Shown here: positions 12,403-24,838 of the stretch, piece by piece | Layout: the number at the start of each line of letters is the position of its first letter | Position numbering within the stretch: the stretch's first letter is position 1 | Origin: Bolinopsis microptera | Lineage: Eukaryota > Ctenophora > Tentaculata > Lobata > Bolinopsidae | NCBI RefSeq assembly: GCF_026151205.1 | Contig: NC_087083.1 | Location: 10,972,944-11,036,943, forward strand | DNA length: 64,000 nucleotides | Direction: 5' to 3' | Notes under the pieces: generated by a model | Told to the model about the DNA's origin: nothing | Seen by the model: the letters and a program-made list of their open reading frames with translations, nothing else | The model's database searches: none | Position numbers and translations under genes: made by a program

Positions 12403-12460
12403 CCAAGGAAGATTTTGTGGAGAGATCTCAATTGAGATCTCTCCACAAAATCTTCCTTGG
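12403..12460. repeat. Perfect 58-nt palindrome
   Basis: Two 29-nt arms meet at AATT with no spacer; the centre reads GAGATCTCAATTGAGATCTC. Such a sequence can extrude as a long perfect cruciform. I see no gene or classical terminator context. Confidence 0.95.
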
Positions 12461-15374
12461 CATAATATAATTATCGCGAGATAACGGTATAATGACCCTG
12501 TATACTCCCTAGAACATTGTACCATTAACCAATAATTACAAGTTATGTGGCGAGTATACCACAGCTTCAGACAGTAGCTTATGAGAAGAACACCATATTA
12601 TGCTCCGAGAGATATCGCAAAAACCACGTACGAATAACAGAATTATGGAACATGGTATATGTTTGACCATTGTTAATGATCTGGCCCGGCGCGCGCTACT
12701 TCGTAGCACTTGCCATCGGGCCAGACCATAGAAAAACGAGGAGTTTTACGGCAGATTTGTGCCGTAGAATTTGGGCCAGACCATTTCGAGAAGAAAGCGG
12801 CGCGCGCTACTTCGAAGAAATTTAGACGAGTAACATCCGTCAAGGTATATGTCCACATATTTTTTGTTTTTCAAGGCACAATTTAAGCGCATGTAAACAT
12901 TCTTGGGCTCATAAGGTTAAAAAACTACGCCGTTGGCGTTACTATATAATACCATGCAGTGGCGTTGTGATGGCGGCACTTAATAGATGTGGTGAGTTAT
13001 AGCCAAAGCGACCGAAATATAAATACAAGTAATCACTACCACTATAGCAGTGGTACGTGCTTTTCAAGGAATGCTTGAGTTCCTCGTTAGTGTCTGTTAG
13101 CAAACAGTAGGGAGGTATTCGACGGAAAAATTAAATAATTTAAAATACTCAATATTATTATGCAGGGTAAACAAATTTAATTTTATGTCCACTGTTCAGC
13201 TATAAAGAATGAATACGCCCAAGAGAAAGGTATAAAAGCTATATATCTTGCTCAAATTCCAGCATCTGTATCCCTACTAGAATCCCTAGACATTTAGACA
13301 TTATAAACAAACGCAGGACTATTGATGTAGCATAGCGTTAGTTCCATGCAATGTAAGGAAACGCACGCGCATGTAATTTTTGACCGCTTATATGATATTG
13401 TATATTGGTCCAAAATCATTCTGACTTGTCACTTGCTTCCTCACTTGTAAACCACAAACTGAGACAAAAGCTGGCATTTCCCTCATTTCCACTCGTTGTG
13501 GGTGTGGTGAAGTGTAGAGTCACAGGTGCAATGTAATTATTACTTCTCTCCATTTTTTTCTTTATGACATATTTACTATCTCTTCAAAAGCGAATGATAA
13601 GAATATTTCGTCCCTGCTTGTTATAAGAATGTCTTTGAAATGTTTAAGATATAGACTAGAAATTTTATTCCTGGCGCTATAATGAAATAATATTTCTGAA
13701 ATCAATCCTGTTTTACGACCAGGGCAAAAATTGATTATAACAAAGAATAATGACTTAATTGGTCTTTGGGTTCATAAAGTTTATTTAAAAGGAATATATC
13801 TTTAAGAATGAAAAGGGAATTTTTACTGAAGCAATTATAACGATATTAGTAGTAGTATAATTAGTTAACTATACAACGATAGATTCAAGATTTCAGAATC
13901 ACGAGATTTTGCGTTGTTATCATTATACTTATAAGATCTATTACCAAAGCAAACCGGTTTGTCGAACAAACTGGTATAAATTAGAAAAGCCACTTCACAA
14001 AATGGATATGGTTAATGGTTATGGGCGACGACCATTACCTATCTAACAGATTTATTATTAAAGCAAGCTTCTAGTTTCGGGATAGCCTGTAGCAGGCAAC
14101 GCCCCGATACTAATGCTTCTTCAGACCTGCACAAGTGCAACAAATTCAACGTAATAGTAAGCTTTATAAATTCGCAATTTAACGTTAACCATTAACCAAG
14201 GATGAAGGATACCTTAAATCAAGATTCCAGGGATTGTGCCCCATTAAATGCAGGTAAAAGGCGAACGATATTGTAAATCTTTGGAGCCACCAAAGTTGTT
14301 GTCGTTGGTGATATATTAGTGAAATACTCCACAGAAATCGAATGACTTATATAATACATTTAATTTTAATCGTTATCTTTGAATTCATTCAGTAATTTAC
14401 ATAGATGCGGAGTTCGTTGATTTTTGGCGTAGAGTTCGTGGAGTTCGTTCAAAATTTGGAGTTCGTTAGAGTTCGTTGGAGTTCGTTAGTCAATTTTTCA
14501 AAAAAAAAAATGGAAAATGTTTTTTTTTAAAAGTAATCAGCTCAGGAGAAAACGAAACGCAACGCCAGAAGTACAAGTTGAAGTTTTCTGCAACGTGTCC
14601 AGGGAACGTGCGCGCGCAAACTATTGGCGCCAGAATGTTCCAGTCGATCGACCAGTCCTTGTACTGTGAAATGTACAGTGTACACGCGACGCGTGGTAGA
14701 AGTTTCGAGTACCAATATATTTAGTTGTTTTACAATCGTATGTTATGTGTTGAATTGGCTGAATTGTAAATACAATTTCTGTTTAATTTCATTTTACGTA
14801 AGTTGTACAAAACGAACTCCTCAAGAGTTCGTAATTTTGGGTTGATGAGTTCGTAGAGTTCGTTGTCACTGAGGAGTTCGTAGAGTTCGTACGTATCATC
14901 TATGGTAATTTACAATGTTCAAAAATAAGCCTTTAGAAATTTATTCTGAATTCATTTTAGCATTCGGTGAAAATAATATCTAATTATATAAAGTCTATGC
15001 CAAAATATGAATTCGAAGAATTAATGACGACACCGCATTTTCAGGCATTGCCCCAAAATGTTTTATCTTAAGAACTGGAATCGGAAACGAAATTGTTCAA
15101 TTTTTGGCAGACCAACCATAAATATTTTCAGCTGTTTTACTTTTACGTCATCATGGATGTTATTCATGAGTATTGCTGAAAGCACAGTGTAAGGCCTACA
15201 CGGACCGCCTCTAACTAGCCAATCCCTGTTTACATGATTCACATGTGTTATCTCTTTCCAGAATGCCGGTCATGAATTCCCTAAAACGTGGGACAGAAGT
15301 ACATTTTTGTTCAGATTCCAGTACCTCTGTCATGTGATAACAGTGCTGCACGTGCACTCTGTGATAACATGTTC
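12461..15374. other. Non-coding stretch with short repeats
   Basis: At 12690-12815 the phrase GGCGCGCGCTACTTCG occurs twice around a GC-rich patch; its purpose is not clear. At about 14412-14485 and 14815-14890 the motif GAGTTCGT is repeated many times on either side of a 320-bp AT-rich core, suggesting a decayed repeat element. No supportable gene was found. Confidence 0.45.
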
Positions 15375-15382
15375 CCCGAAAA

Positions 15383-15778
15383 CAGTGGTGTGCGCCGCCG
15401 GCGGCGGCGTTCGGCGGCGTGGCCTGTGGACAATTGGCAGTTTCAGTTGTGACTCGACAAAATGGAAATTCATTGCTTAGGTAAAGGATTGACTTAGTAT
15501 TTATAAGGTTTAGACAGTTGCAAATTTCACTTCAATTCATCGTTGATCGTATGACAGGAATTCACAATTTCATGAATCATTGCATATGCTACATCGAACT
15601 ACTTGACGTCAGACATGCTAGAGGGATTTTATAATACATTTTTTTGAGTAATTTTTTGAAAATTCAAATTTTAAAAATACCACGTTCACGCCGTTTGCGC
15701 CGCCGATAAATTGTTCGGCGCAGCGGCGTGTGCTAAAAACTCGGCGGCGGCGGCGTTCGGTGGCGGCGCACACCCCTG
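15383..15778. mobile_element. hAT-like MITE with GC-rich GGCGGCG arms (396 bp)
   Basis: Left end CAGTGGTGTGCGCCGCC; right end reversed CAGGGGTGTGCGCCGCC. Flanking octamers CCCGAAAA (15375-15382) and CCCGGAAA (15779-15786) differ at one base. Both arms are filled with GGCGGCG repeats that stand out sharply from the AT-rich surroundings, and the core is AT-rich and non-coding. The overlapping Ala/Gly-rich frames across it are by-products. Confidence 0.8.
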
Positions 15779-15786
15779 CCCGGAAA

Positions 15787-17173
15787 AAGAGATCGCAAAA
15801 TGGCGTGATTTAAAAAACCTGGCCGAGGAGGAGGAGGGGGCATGTTTATTGTTAAAACATATGCTTCGCCATGGCCACCTCCCCACCAGAATCCTCATTA
15901 ATAAAGGAAACAGCTAATAGTTCTTAATTACTAAGTTATTAGGATGTACAGGAAATACAGGTTTGTTCAAAGTTCTGAGCACTTCAGATAAAGGAGTGAA
16001 AAGTAAAATTATGGAGTTTGAAGAATTAGTGTAAGGGTACGTATAGCAATCCTACAAAGTTAAACAAATATATTAGCATATAAATTACGAATGATCATTG
16101 ATCAATTTAAATAGCATATTAAAACATTTGTCATTCCTATACAGTATACAGTTCGTAAAGACCTAATTGTGTCTTTGCGAACAATCTTAATTATATCGTG
16201 TACCTTGACTACAAGAATTTATAGATGTACTGCATAATGCATATATTCTTATATTACAGTTTACGACTTAATACGTTCGTTCAAATAATCGAATATCAAT
16301 ATGTATTCAAATATGTAATTAGCCATAAATTGGGAAACCCGGAAAGGCATTAATATTATCGGTCGTTACTTTTAAACTTCTGCAGTAAAGAATGTACGAC
16401 TGCTGATATGTGATAAGCTGGTATTAAACCAAGTACATATCCTTTATTAATATTAGTTATTAATAATTTATTTGAAATTTTAAAATAGTATGAATAATTA
16501 GATGCTAGTAACCTTGTGGATCAGTCAAGTGCGGTGCTGACTCAAAGAACCGTGATATACATAAGTTATGACTACGTATAATAAAGTACCACCAACTCTA
16601 ATCACCATGAATAACCAGCAGGTAGATCAGCGTGCGGCAGCTGCAAATCAATGATACGTACTTTCGTGTAATATGGAACAGCTGCTGCAGTGGTTACTAT
16701 GGTAACACTACCTTATAAGGTCATGCTACTAACGTCATTCTGTATTTCATCATTAATTTGAAGGAGATGAATTTGCAACTTTGATATTACTGTAGCCAGC
16801 ACAATGGAAAATCGCACAAATTTCTCCTAAATAGCATTCAAGCCCGGTAGTATTATTTAACATAGTATTATAAGTATGCTATTAAAACTTTAAAAGAATT
16901 GCGTTTGGATTTGAAACAATTTGCACGCGAGAAAGAACACCTCCTCAACAATATCAAATCGAGTTTTTGTACGGTTACAATGTGGTTACTGTACTCCAAT
17001 TTCAAATGTTGGAGTAGTTTGCTGTTTATTAGTCTCGTGATTGAAATACTGATAGCTGAATAATATCCAGTCGGAAGAGACAAGGACAAATGAAACAAGA
17101 AGCTATAAGGAATGTAAGCAAATTTTCGGTGTCAACGCCATCTTCAGGTTTAAATTATTTGTTATATAGTAGG
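15787..17173. other. No gene seen
   Basis: AT-rich DNA without convincing frames or RNA structures. Only short frames of under 80 codons occur, and none has recognisable content. Confidence 0.5.
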
Positions 17174-17186
17174 TAGTGTTTAATTA

Positions 17187-17880
17187 GGGGGGGGGGGGGG
17201 GGGGGGGCCAATGGCTATTTTTTTGTGAAACTTGATTTCGAGATAGCAGTTGACCAACAAACTAAGACCAGTGAACGAACTTTTGAGGGGGTCCCGGACC
17301 GCCAAACGGTGCTTGCGGTGCAGCCACGACCATATTTGGTCCAAATTAGGTCCAATTCAGCCAAATACCCTGAACATGCCCAAAACCCCCCAAAACCTTG
17401 TAGCTAGTAGTCTCCTGAACTCGTATTTGAAATTTCATCAAGATTGGACAACACATGACTGAGTTATGAGCCAAAAACCATATGCCCATATTTGGGCATA
17501 CGCACCAAATTTGGTGGATTTCGTCCCATAAATTGGTCAAATATCAATATTTTTGAATGAAACTTACTTTATATTAAAGGTAAGCCTAAACTACATATTT
17601 TCTGTAAGTTATAGCTTTGTATCTGTTTAAATGTGGATACTAAGGCGAAAAGACCACAAAAAATGAACTAAATTGCCCGTATCTTGGTTCGCGATATTCG
17701 CGGAATTGTTCTCATTAAAATTGTTACAACTCAATCAGTTTTCAAAATTTTTCCATGAAATTTTTGGAATCGACTCGAAATCGCATTTCCACCTCATTTT
17801 GAAAACGGATTTTTGATTTAGCACTCCAAAAAAATTGGCGGCCAAATTCCAAAATTTCCATGCTCAAATCAATGAAAATC
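17187..17880 (+). repeat. Dispersed repeat with 21-base G tract; inverted copy at 37785-38445
   Basis: Opens with an uninterrupted run of 21 G (17187-17207). The following 650 bp, including TTGACCAACAAACTA, GGGGGTCCC and CATATTTGGTCCAAATT, reappears diverged in reverse complement at 37785-38445, where the tract is a C run. Shared boundaries at the homopolymer suggest it marks the element edge. No coding frame is conserved between the copies. Confidence 0.75.
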
Positions 17881-18969
17881 AAAGAAACTTGTAACTTTCT
17901 AATAAAGAGTTATTTGTTAGTATCAAAATTGCACAATATTTGAATAAAACTAAAAAGTTATCATACTGCTACATTCTTACATTGCATCAGACAGAATGTG
18001 AGAATGTGAAGACAGTAAAAAAGGGCTTTACAATCAACAGGGATTATAAATATAATGAAAAATAATTAACAATATGATTTCTTGATCTTCCTCATCAAAA
18101 TTATAAACATTCCAAGTCTGCTCCAAAAACCGTATTTTCTAATTTATTGATATGATTGAACTTTAACCTATAAGATAGAGAACAAATAACCTTGAAATAT
18201 GTCTGATGAAGGTAATATCAAATATAAGTCTGTATACAGCAAAATATAATCAACGTCAAATTTAGTTGCAATTTGGATGCAATTTACTTGCAATTTGGTT
18301 GAGATTTAGTTGCAATTTAGTTGCGATTTTCTTTTAAATCTTATTTTACGTGGAATTCACGAGCATAAATGGAGGAAGACATGTAGAGGCGACTCAATTA
18401 AATTTAAAGTCTCGGTTAAATTGCAGGCTAAACAATTTGAACAATAGCTATATAATACTAATAGCATCCAGTTTATTATACAAAATATACAGAATTGCCG
18501 TAAACGTTATTTTAGATCGGAGAGCATAAGATTTACTTAAACAAATTAGTGACTCCATTCAGGAATCAGGATTGTCCTAGCTGTCCGGTACAAAATATCT
18601 CAGAAACAAATTAAGGAAAATTTTAATTAATCTTAATTTGAATTAGATAATTATGTACGTTTCAATAATATTGTGTGCAATGCAAAAGCAGGAATTTCGT
18701 TTAGCAAGATCAATTAAAAGAATAACTTGAATCTGCTAAATTAGAAAACTCTGTGTTTTCTGTTTGAGTGTCCAGTTTGGGATTATACGCTCGAAAATCA
18801 AAGAAAGTGGAGTAGCATATTATACCTTTTGCTCATACAAATTAGAATCCTTATCAGAGAAGAGGATGATAATCTGGGAAAATTGGATTAATAATACGAA
18901 AAGCTTAAATCTGAGAATTTACAGTTCCTATTAAGCTATTATCAGAATAACTATATTGGCAGTGGCTAT
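17881..18969. other. No gene seen
   Basis: AT-rich with a low-complexity segment at about 18258-18330 built on ATTTAGTTGCAATTT. Nothing else is supportable. Confidence 0.5.
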
Positions 18970-19282
18970 TAAAGTGGCTCAGTGGCTCAGTCGGTTAATC
19001 CGCCTGTCTATTGGCCCTGACGTCGCGAGTTCGAATCCCAGTTGGGCCAAAATCTCAAAAACTGAAGGGCAGCCGTCACTCACCAAACCATGGTGTAAAT
19101 GGTAGTGGCTTTCATTAGAGCTGCAAAAATAACACGTGTGTATATGCCTGGGGTTGCTTCCCGACTATACTGCAGGGAAATCTGTACCGAAAGGACCGTG
19201 GCCGAAATGCAATTATTAGACAGGGAAATCGGCTCCCCGACTGCGGTCGACCAAATCATTATTAAATTATATGAGCAGTAGC
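18970..19282 (+). mobile_element. tRNA-derived SINE
   Basis: Contains an internal RNA polymerase III promoter: an A box TGGCTCAGTCGG at 18983-18994 and a B box AGTTCGAATCC at 19028-19038, with tRNA-like spacing. The 5' and 3' flanks of this head do not pair as an acceptor stem, so it is not a working tRNA gene. A unique body of about 230 bp follows and ends in an AT-rich tail (ATTATTAAATTATA). This is the usual SINE layout of tRNA head plus body. Only one copy lies in the window, so membership of a family is inferred. Confidence 0.7.
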
Positions 19283-19758
19283 TAAAGCTTTACAATTCTT
19301 ATGTCACTTATAAGCTTAAATTATACCGCATAAGCAACCTCAAAATTAAACGAGGCGTCAACATACGACATGGATATTGTTATAACTCATAGCTTTATAA
19401 AAACACGTTGCAGCATATTTTCTTCATGGATGGGCATCGCAAGTGTACGATTGACCTAGACGCCTTTAATGAGCCTCATTGGGTGGTAACGAGCATGTTG
19501 GTGAATGACGATCTGATCACTTTGAGTGAATACATATTAACATAATATAGTGTCGTTCCTTAAAACCGAAGAAATTCGTGTTATAGCACTTTGGTTGCTG
19601 TCCTATAAGCAGTCTCCAACCAATCAGGGTATTGATTGAGTGAAGATATCACTGATTAAGTGCTGGATCACGTAGCTGCAAGATCTTGAAAGGGTCACGT
19701 TGAACTCTTTGGTTCTTTGAACAAGTAAAACAGGAGTTGTTAAGCACTCCATGACCTT

Positions 19759-20040
19759 TTAGGGTTTAAGAGTGTTGATCAGGTTAAGGTCCAAATCACT
19801 TATTGCCGTGGTTGGAAGGGTTCCGGCACCCCTGCACCCCCCGACAGAGACCATACAGGTTCTGAGTAGATCAAAACGCAGTCTGCGTCTGACAAATGAC
19901 ATCACATCACAATACCGTTGGCCTTTCTTAAGGCTGATCTTTTCAGCAAGATGTTTTAGAAACTGCGAAGCCTCAGTTGCCATTCCTCCTGTAGTACTGA
20001 ACACCAGTGGCGTGAAGGTAGCCTTTTTAACATTGAGGAC
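19759..20040 (-). pseudogene. Retroelement ORF C-terminal fragment
   Basis: The frame encodes TFTPLVFSTTGGMATEAS, then a Leu/Lys-rich stretch and RLRFDLLRTCMVSVGGCRG. A block with TPLVFSxxGGM followed by RRLRFxLLR is a recurrent C-terminal element of retroelement-encoded polyproteins in invertebrates (recognised from memory). No upstream reverse transcriptase remains here, so this is an isolated fragment. Confidence 0.5.
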
Positions 20041-22114
20041 TCTGTCAGAGTTATATATTGATATTTGGGTGTCACGAGAAGCGGTTTAAGCTCACGTGGT
20101 TTACTAGTTGACTGTCTTCAGCAGATAAAGTTTCCAGATTAATTGCCTAAAGTCATTGAGGCAGTGAAAGTTACGTTTGGAAAGCAGTGCAAAATCATTT
20201 AGGTGCGGGCAATGGGTTCTTAGGAATGAAAGATCACGTGAGCAGGATCGACCAATACGCAAGCCGTGGTGATCGAGCTTATCAGGTAGTAGTTATATGA
20301 GGCATGAGCGTTACAGTATGCGACTTTACCTTCTAGGATAATGGGAAGGCCAGCTTTATTATTAGGATATTCTAGAACTTTCGGGATCAATCCATGAATA
20401 ACGAACTGGATCGTTATATACATAACAGTCATAACTCGCTTAAATTGTTAACAATCAACTTGAAATTTTGGGAAAGCACTCCATTATCAAACCAAATGTG
20501 TCTAGAAATTTTGAAGTTCCTAGCTGAAAGCGTTATCTCTTAATGGTGACAATAGTGAAAAAGAGGGAGTGGCGTGCCACACCCACTGTAATCAATTAAA
20601 TTTAACGAAATTTTCAGGAAATCTAAGTTTGACCCATATCTATAGTCTCTGAAATTTCTGTGCAATTCTAAAAAGAATTACGTCAGTTATTAAAGGGTTG
20701 CGTGTGGGTAGTTACTTTTGGGCCACCCTGTATTATAACCCAAACCTTTAAAGTCTTTTTATTTTAATCTTTTTTTGAGGAACCGATAAAATTGCTCAAT
20801 TATCAAATTTCTTTCGATTTATTAATTCCTGATGACATGACTAAAATTTGCCGAGATTTACAGAACTCCAACTACAAATATTGGTGATTTTAGTATTCTT
20901 GAAAACAAAAATTCAGTCTTGAAAAAAAATGTAAGTCAAACAATTTTCGAAGTTTTTCTAAAAAAATAATTTTATCCGTGTTTTAAGCTATTCCATTTTG
21001 GGCCAATAAAAAAATTAGCTAATTAGCTAATTGATAATTATCCAATTAACTGATTATCTGATGCAAAAATTGTCTGTACAAAATTTTTTTTCTTCATGAT
21101 AATATGAAAACCCTCGATTAATCTGCAACTTTTTATGATGTTCACAACTAAAGTTGTTCGACAAAATCGAGATGACCCTAATACATGGTAACTACTTTAT
21201 ATTATATCTCAAATTCTAAATCCGGTACGGCTCTGCACACATGATATCTCTCTCTGCCATGAAACATGGCTAACCTTTTAAACTATGATTTAAAACCTAA
21301 ACCTAAACTAAAACTCAACTGGGCTCTCCTATGTCACCAAACTAAACCAATAAGTAATTTTAGATAATTATATTTTTCTATATTTGTATAACAAGTATAT
21401 TGACGTAGTGGATGGTTGAGGGGGTTTCAAGCACAGGTCACTCTCAAATCCTAAAGATAAGCAGTGGCCTTCGGCACTTGAAACCTCTTCAAACCTCCCC
21501 TGATTTATTTATTATTGATATTGTTTGATTGTGCCGTAAAAATGAATATTTTTTATTAATATTTGTTTTTATTAACAAGAAAGGTGGTAAAAAGTGAAAG
21601 GGCACCTAATGGGACTCAAAAACGTCAAAATCCTTTGTAAGCTAAATGTGTGTCGGCAGATCAATTTTTTCAGACGGATTTGTCTATACAACATTATCAA
21701 TGTCAATTGTCATATGGGTTGCCGCTGTGGGTGATACAATAAAGAATGCCAATATTTGAAGAGCCGATAAAATTGCTCAATTATCAAATTTCTACTCATC
21801 ACAACTAATAATATGCAATATTATATATAACAACATTATATTATAACCCAAACGTTAAAAGTTTTTTTTTTCTTTTCATAATCATATTTGTTAAAGCATG
21901 TATTTGAAAATTTCTTTCTAAATAAATAAACTTCACTTAAAAACTATTCATACTACCTAAAAATTGAAAGTTATACGAAATATAATATTGATAACGTGAA
22001 AAAAAATCGTAAAACAATCACGTAACAGAGGTGTTTCATACTTTACAAACAGCTGTACTCTAAAGTCTAAAAACATAAATAGTCTACAAACATTAACACT
22101 GTTTCGCAGCAACT
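20041..22114. other. Non-coding, with small dispersed repeats
   Basis: The segment around 20540-20640 (GTGACAATAGTGAAAAAGAG, then GGAGTGGCGTGCCAC) recurs at 37723-37840. The phrase CGATAAAATTGCTCAATTAT occurs at 20785 and again at 21768. The stretch ending TTTTGGGCCACCCTGTA near 20732 looks like a transposon terminus, but I found no partner. No gene is supportable. Confidence 0.5.
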
Positions 22115-22758
22115 CTAGATAATCAAGTTCAGCACACACAGGAAACTAGCGAAAACAATTCCGCTGGCTTTGCAGTTAAAGGCGTGAGAGAAATGCCCCA
22201 TATCTCCCCCCTCCTCGTTACCAGTGTCTTCATCCTCTTGCGACGTCAACCTGTAACCGTCGATAATTGTATATCTACTCCGTATCTGAATCGTTGAGAC
22301 TTCAGTTTAAGGGTCAAACCCTTCCACGAAGCACCACACGTATCAGCTGATATCAGGAAGTTCATAACTTCGACATCATTGATATGCACTGTTAACCTTT
22401 CTCCTCCTTCATTTGGACCATTATAGACAATGGTCCAAACCTTTTCGTCATCACTTGGTACATTGGTAAACTCCAATGAACGAGGACTGCACCCCTCTAT
22501 GTAATACTGAAGGGAGTATCTAAAATAAACCCACAAGTCACGTTTTTCGCCCTCGTCGTCAAAGAATGTGACCAAGAGCTGTGTTTCAGGGTCCTGGCCA
22601 AGTTTAGCACCGGTCTTCAACTGTATAGATGCAGCTTTATCCTTAACATCTATATCAGGCGTCTTCTGAGTGCCGGATTGTTCTATTTCTTCCCAGTTTG
22701 CTTCAACTTTGTTTAGTGATAAGGAAACTATTAGCATTACTGCTAATAAATGGACCAT
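22115..22758 (-). CDS. Secreted protein with possible GPI-anchor tail (frameshift near 22303-22312)
   Basis: The frame from 22758 starts with a signal peptide (MVHLLAVMLIVSLSLNKVEA), then a single extracellular domain with two cysteines: CSPRSLEFTN and, about 50 residues on, SADTCGASWKG, with EKVWTIVYN and LTVHINDVEVMNFL between. That frame stops at 22246. In the next frame, readable from about 22312 to a stop at 22115, the protein continues (RSRYTIIDGYRLTSQEDEDT), then an acidic linker and a hydrophobic tail (ASGIVFASFLCVLNLII). A spacer plus terminal hydrophobic stretch is typical of a GPI-attachment signal. The shift falls by the AAA of CTTAAACTG, so it is a one-base indel, a sequencing error or a recent mutation. 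The family is unnamed to me. The ATG follows an acceptor-like CATTTTCTAG. Confidence 0.65.
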
Positions 22759-22847
22759 CTCGCTTCTTCTCTTCTCCTAGAAAATGAATATGTTTTAAAT
22801 TTGCAATTAAAATGATAAAGTTGTACTGCAATTAAAATATTTAAAAA

Positions 22848-23031
22848 ATTTGGAATATCAGGTAAAAACCAGTACGTGTCATCCATCGCGTCGGGCAAAC
22901 TAATACTAATACTAATAGCCATAGTTGGTTCGTGCGCACTTCACGCTCTTTAAAAACACAACGCACGAAACGATCTAAATTCACGCACTTTTAGGTACCC
23001 TTAGGGACTTTGTACCAAATAAACTTATACA
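22848..23031 (+). repeat. Dispersed repeat; second copy at 33050-33240
   Basis: Shares TTTGGAATATCAGGTAAAAA, CATCCATCGCGTCGGGCA, GGTTCGTGCGCACTTCACGC and CGATCTAAATTCACGCACTT with 33050-33240 in the same orientation. No coding content. Confidence 0.85.
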
Positions 23032-23049
23032 CTCCAATATTTTTATTAG

Positions 23050-23552
<503 letters not shown>

Positions 23553-24182
23553 TGATACTCAGTTATAAGTCTAATCCAAATGAAAATCCGTGGAACCGAA
23601 AAGGCCCTGAATACAACAAGGAAGCGGTCTATAAGGACCTAATCACGTGACCCAATAGGCTCACGTGACACGATAGCAAACCCAATACGGCTCAAACATT
23701 GGTAGTTTGGCCAGTATACCGACAGCTTCAAGGTCTGATGAAGAACAGTGCTTACAAATGCGACTGAGCGGATTTTCACGGTTGATGGCGTATCTACCGG
23801 TCTCGATGTTGAACTTATGAGCACTCATTCTGAACTGCGCCAGCCGCTTCACCTCTTCTCCACTGAGCTGCAGGTTCAGGTACGCTTCAGCTGTAAATTC
23901 ACTTTTGATAGTGTTGTAGAAACTGAGCTTCCGGTTGTTTTGCCGCTCCTCGTTCCAACAGTTAATAAAAGTACTGTAAACCCAATAAAGCCCCTCAAGG
24001 GTGGTGAACCTAATTAAGAGGTAAGAAAAACCTAATCCCGAAACTAAATAATCTCCACAAGATTCCCAAGTAAACATTGCTTGACAGGTATTTAGTAAGG
24101 TAAACACATAACAATCCTGAGATTCCGCTGTAAATATCCTAGTTACACGCGAAGTTATACGTCAATATACGAGGGTACAACA
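23553..24182 (-). repeat. 3' LTR, enlarged by an internal insertion
   Basis: The outer 77 bp (23553-23629) and the inner 20 bp (24163-24182) match the 112-bp LTR at the other end. The 530 bp between do not. Much of that middle is a LINE C-terminal fragment (23661-24107). Either the LTR is natively about 110 bp and was invaded here, or the other LTR lost its middle. Confidence 0.75.
23661..24107 (-). pseudogene. LINE reverse-transcriptase C-terminal fragment nested in the LTR
   Basis: The frame reads KLSFYNTIKSEFTAEAYLNL, then RMSAHKFNIETGRY and ENPLSRICKHCSSSDLEAVG. The order FYxxIKxxF, then RxSAHxxxIExGRY, then CxxC is the conserved tail of many non-LTR ORF2 proteins (recognised from memory). 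The upstream polymerase is absent. Its position inside one LTR explains why the two LTRs differ in length. Confidence 0.6.
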
Positions 24183-24838
24183 TCTCATCCCCTCCAAAAA
24201 CAAAAATTAAAAAGGAAGCTACAAATATAAAGCTAAAAGTCAAGGCTGACAGTACACCTCAATTCCAATTCTCACTATACTCGTAAATAAAGGCAAGAGC
24301 AAGTTCACAATAATAAAATAAAGAGTAAGATAGAATAACTCTATACCACGTATCATACTTCAACATATCAATACACAATAACAAATGTCCTCAGAGTTCA
24401 TTATAACTACAACCATAATATCTTTATAATGTTGCTGAATAGTAACTGTTTTCTAGCAGCGATGTAGCTGGCTCGTCTCGTGCTCGCAGTCGTGCGTTTC
24501 GTTCACGCGTGTCTCCATGTCTCCAACCTCCCATCCCCTTAGAGGTAGTTAGACTGGAGTGAGCAGTCGTGACGATGAATAAGATCAGCTGGTGGGTTTG
24601 CTAAGATCAGGTGTCGGCTCCATGGCACGTCATCAGATCTCGTTATCTCGTAGTGCAGTGCACTCATGAGGGCTAGTCATCTGATCACAAGGAACGTAGC
24701 TACAGGAGGAGTTAGTTAGTGAAAACATGTCACCCAATGGGGTGTCTGAAAGAGGTTTGAGGGAGTATAAATACGTCTCTCTGTAGAACTTCATCAGTAC
24801 CGATACGAACTGCTGACGACATGTCCGAAGAGATCTCA

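Noticed and set aside
15686-15917. Ala/Gly-rich open frames on both strands
   Set aside because: They arise from GGCGGCG repeats in the arm of a hAT-like MITE.
18983-19050. Functional tRNA gene
   Set aside because: A and B boxes are present, but the ends do not form an acceptor stem; SINE head fits better.
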